DNA from: Mycolicibacterium holsaticum DSM 44478 = JCM 12374
Lineage (GTDB): Bacteria; Actinomycetota; Actinomycetes; Mycobacteriales; Mycobacteriaceae
Assembly (NCBI RefSeq): GCF_019645835.1
Contig: NZ_CP080998.1
Span: forward strand, 5,518,001-5,582,000
Direction of reading: 5' to 3'
Length of the DNA stretch: 64,000 nt
Both the position numbers and the translations under genes were made by a program. Under the pieces are notes generated by a model. It had not been told where the DNA came from and did no database searches. It worked only from the letters and a program-made list of their open reading frames with translations. This document shows, one piece after another, positions 63,150 to 64,000 of this stretch (position 1 is the stretch's first letter; each line of letters starts with the position of its first letter).

Positions 63150-63917
63150 TCACCCCACGTCGAGTTGCTCGACGAGCTCCTCGATTGCGCGCGCCGCGGC
63201 CGCCGGTACCGGCTCTTCAGCTTCGGCATGCACGACGTCGTCTTCGGAAACCCCTGCGGCTTGGGCGGTTTCGGCGATGGTCAGGTTAGCGCCGCGGCGC
63301 GCGGCGTACAGCCGCTGGCCAAGGGTGGCGTGCGGTGAGCGTGCGGCGCGCAGCATGAGCTCGTCGTAGCGGCCACGCACGGCGCTCAACGCCTTGATCA
63401 GCGCCGGGGTGACCCGGCTGATCCGGGCGGCTCGCGCGGCGACGGACTCGAGCTGGCGCAGGTCCGCCAGGATCTGGGTCACCCGCGGCGTGAACTCGGG
63501 CGTGTCCGGCGACGGCAGCGCGTCGATCGCCGAGCGGAATGTGCCCACCGCGGTGACGACGGCCTGGGCGATCAGCGGTATCTCGTCGCCGCCGGTGACC
63601 GCGGGCGGCTCCGCGCGGGTCTGGGCGGGTTCGCCCTTGCGGAGCCGCGCGATCGTGCCGGGTGGCCACCGCAGCACCTCTTCGAGCTTTGCTCGGGTGC
63701 GTTCGCGTGGCCAGCTGCGACCCTTTTCGAAGGCGATCAGCGCGCCGGCGTTGATGATGCCGTCGGCGGCTAGGCTGCGCTGGCTGATGTTGAGCTCGCG
63801 GCGTCGGGCTGCGGCGGCCGCCCCTGCACGCACCATGCCGGGGTCCAGCGTCTCGGCCGACCCTGCGGTCGAATCGGGCTGGATCATGCGCGGCGGTTCC
63901 TCGGATGAGCAGGGCAT
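63150..63917 (-). CDS. XRE-like HTH transcriptional regulator
   Basis: A 255-residue protein with an N-terminal HTH (ARRRELNISQRSLAADGIIN, then ALIAFEKGRSWPRERTRAKL), a middle helical region and a second HTH near the end (GQRLYAARRGANLTIAETAQ, then AAGVSEDDVVHAEAEEPVP). Two Xre-type domains in one chain is an uncommon layout. ATG 63917 is the longest start; ATG 63887 has GAGGA about ten nt upstream. It converges with the MinD-like gene (stop to stop one base apart). Position beside ESX-1 suggests a regulatory link, unproven. Confidence 0.75.
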   Translation of the reverse strand: MPCSSEEPPRMIQPDSTAGSAETLDPGMVRAGAAAAARRRELNISQRSLAADGIINAGALIAFEKGRSWPRERTRAKLEEVLRWPPGTIARLRKGEPAQTRAEPPAVTGGDEIPLIAQAVVTAVGTFRSAIDALPSPDTPEFTPRVTQILADLRQLESVAARAARISRVTPALIKALSAVRGRYDELMLRAARSPHATLGQRLYAARRGANLTIAETAQAAGVSEDDVVHAEAEEPVPAAAARAIEELVEQLDVG

Positions 63918-64000
63918 TCGGCCACGCCATCCTAACCGTGGCAGATGCGACCGCTACACCTTGGCCCCGTGTCGGTGCCGAATTTCTGTCGCGAAGCTAC

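Overview
The window comes from a high-GC, fast-growing-type mycobacterium (Mycolicibacterium-like). It carries a complete mce operon, DUF732 exported proteins, a 13E12-family DUF222/HNH gene and an ESX-1 type VII secretion core in standard gene order, with many ATGA/GTGA stop-start overlaps.

1-30.4 kb is a catabolic and uptake island. Going right along the minus strand are a thiolase (cut by the left edge), an EthD protein, a two-gene HyuA/HyuB ATP-dependent carboxylase whose HyuB carries a C-terminal Cys-rich domain resembling the acetone carboxylase gamma subunit, and an acyl-CoA ligase. Next come a DMSO-reductase-family molybdoenzyme, an SRPBCC protein, a nitroreductase, and a long mce operon (yrbE pair, six mce genes, an Mce-associated protein, exported proteins, an MmpS-like protein and a small membrane protein). 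Two DUF732 exported proteins, a luciferase-like monooxygenase and a second molybdoenzyme operon (molybdoenzyme, ferredoxin, ferredoxin reductase) complete it. A palindrome TAACC(A/T)GGTTA, exact or with one to three changes, lies in front of almost every transcription unit and was seen by eye only in this part. No regulator that would bind it is encoded in the window. The gene set suggests import of a hydrophobic compound, oxidation by Asp-liganded Mo enzymes, carboxylation of a ketone, CoA activation and thiolysis. That logic is known for ethylbenzene/acetophenone; here it is inference. The island also holds decayed duplicates: a collapsed second molybdoenzyme-ferredoxin-reductase operon at 8.4-8.6 kb, and back-to-back fragments of the ligase and nitroreductase genes at 11.0-11.2 kb.

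30.5-47.2 kb is ordinary mycobacterial chromosome: a DUF456 membrane protein, two methyltransferases, a HAD-II dehalogenase-like protein, a quinone oxidoreductase/SDR/aldehyde dehydrogenase run, two TetR regulators, a FUSC-type membrane protein, a pirin, a truncated plus full pair of DUF222/HNH genes, an acyl-CoA synthetase, a small secreted protein with a clear terminator, and an acyl-CoA dehydrogenase. A 26-bp-arm perfect inverted repeat sits at 31.7 kb.

47.2-61.3 kb is the ESX-1 core on the minus strand: espG1, espH, eccA1, eccB1, eccCa1, eccCb1, PE35, PPE68, esxB, esxA, espI, eccD1. The genes that normally follow eccD1 (espJ/K/L/B, eccE1, mycP1) are not in the window. A second Pro-rich MinD-like ATPase gene (plus strand) and an HTH regulator flank the core on its espG1 side.
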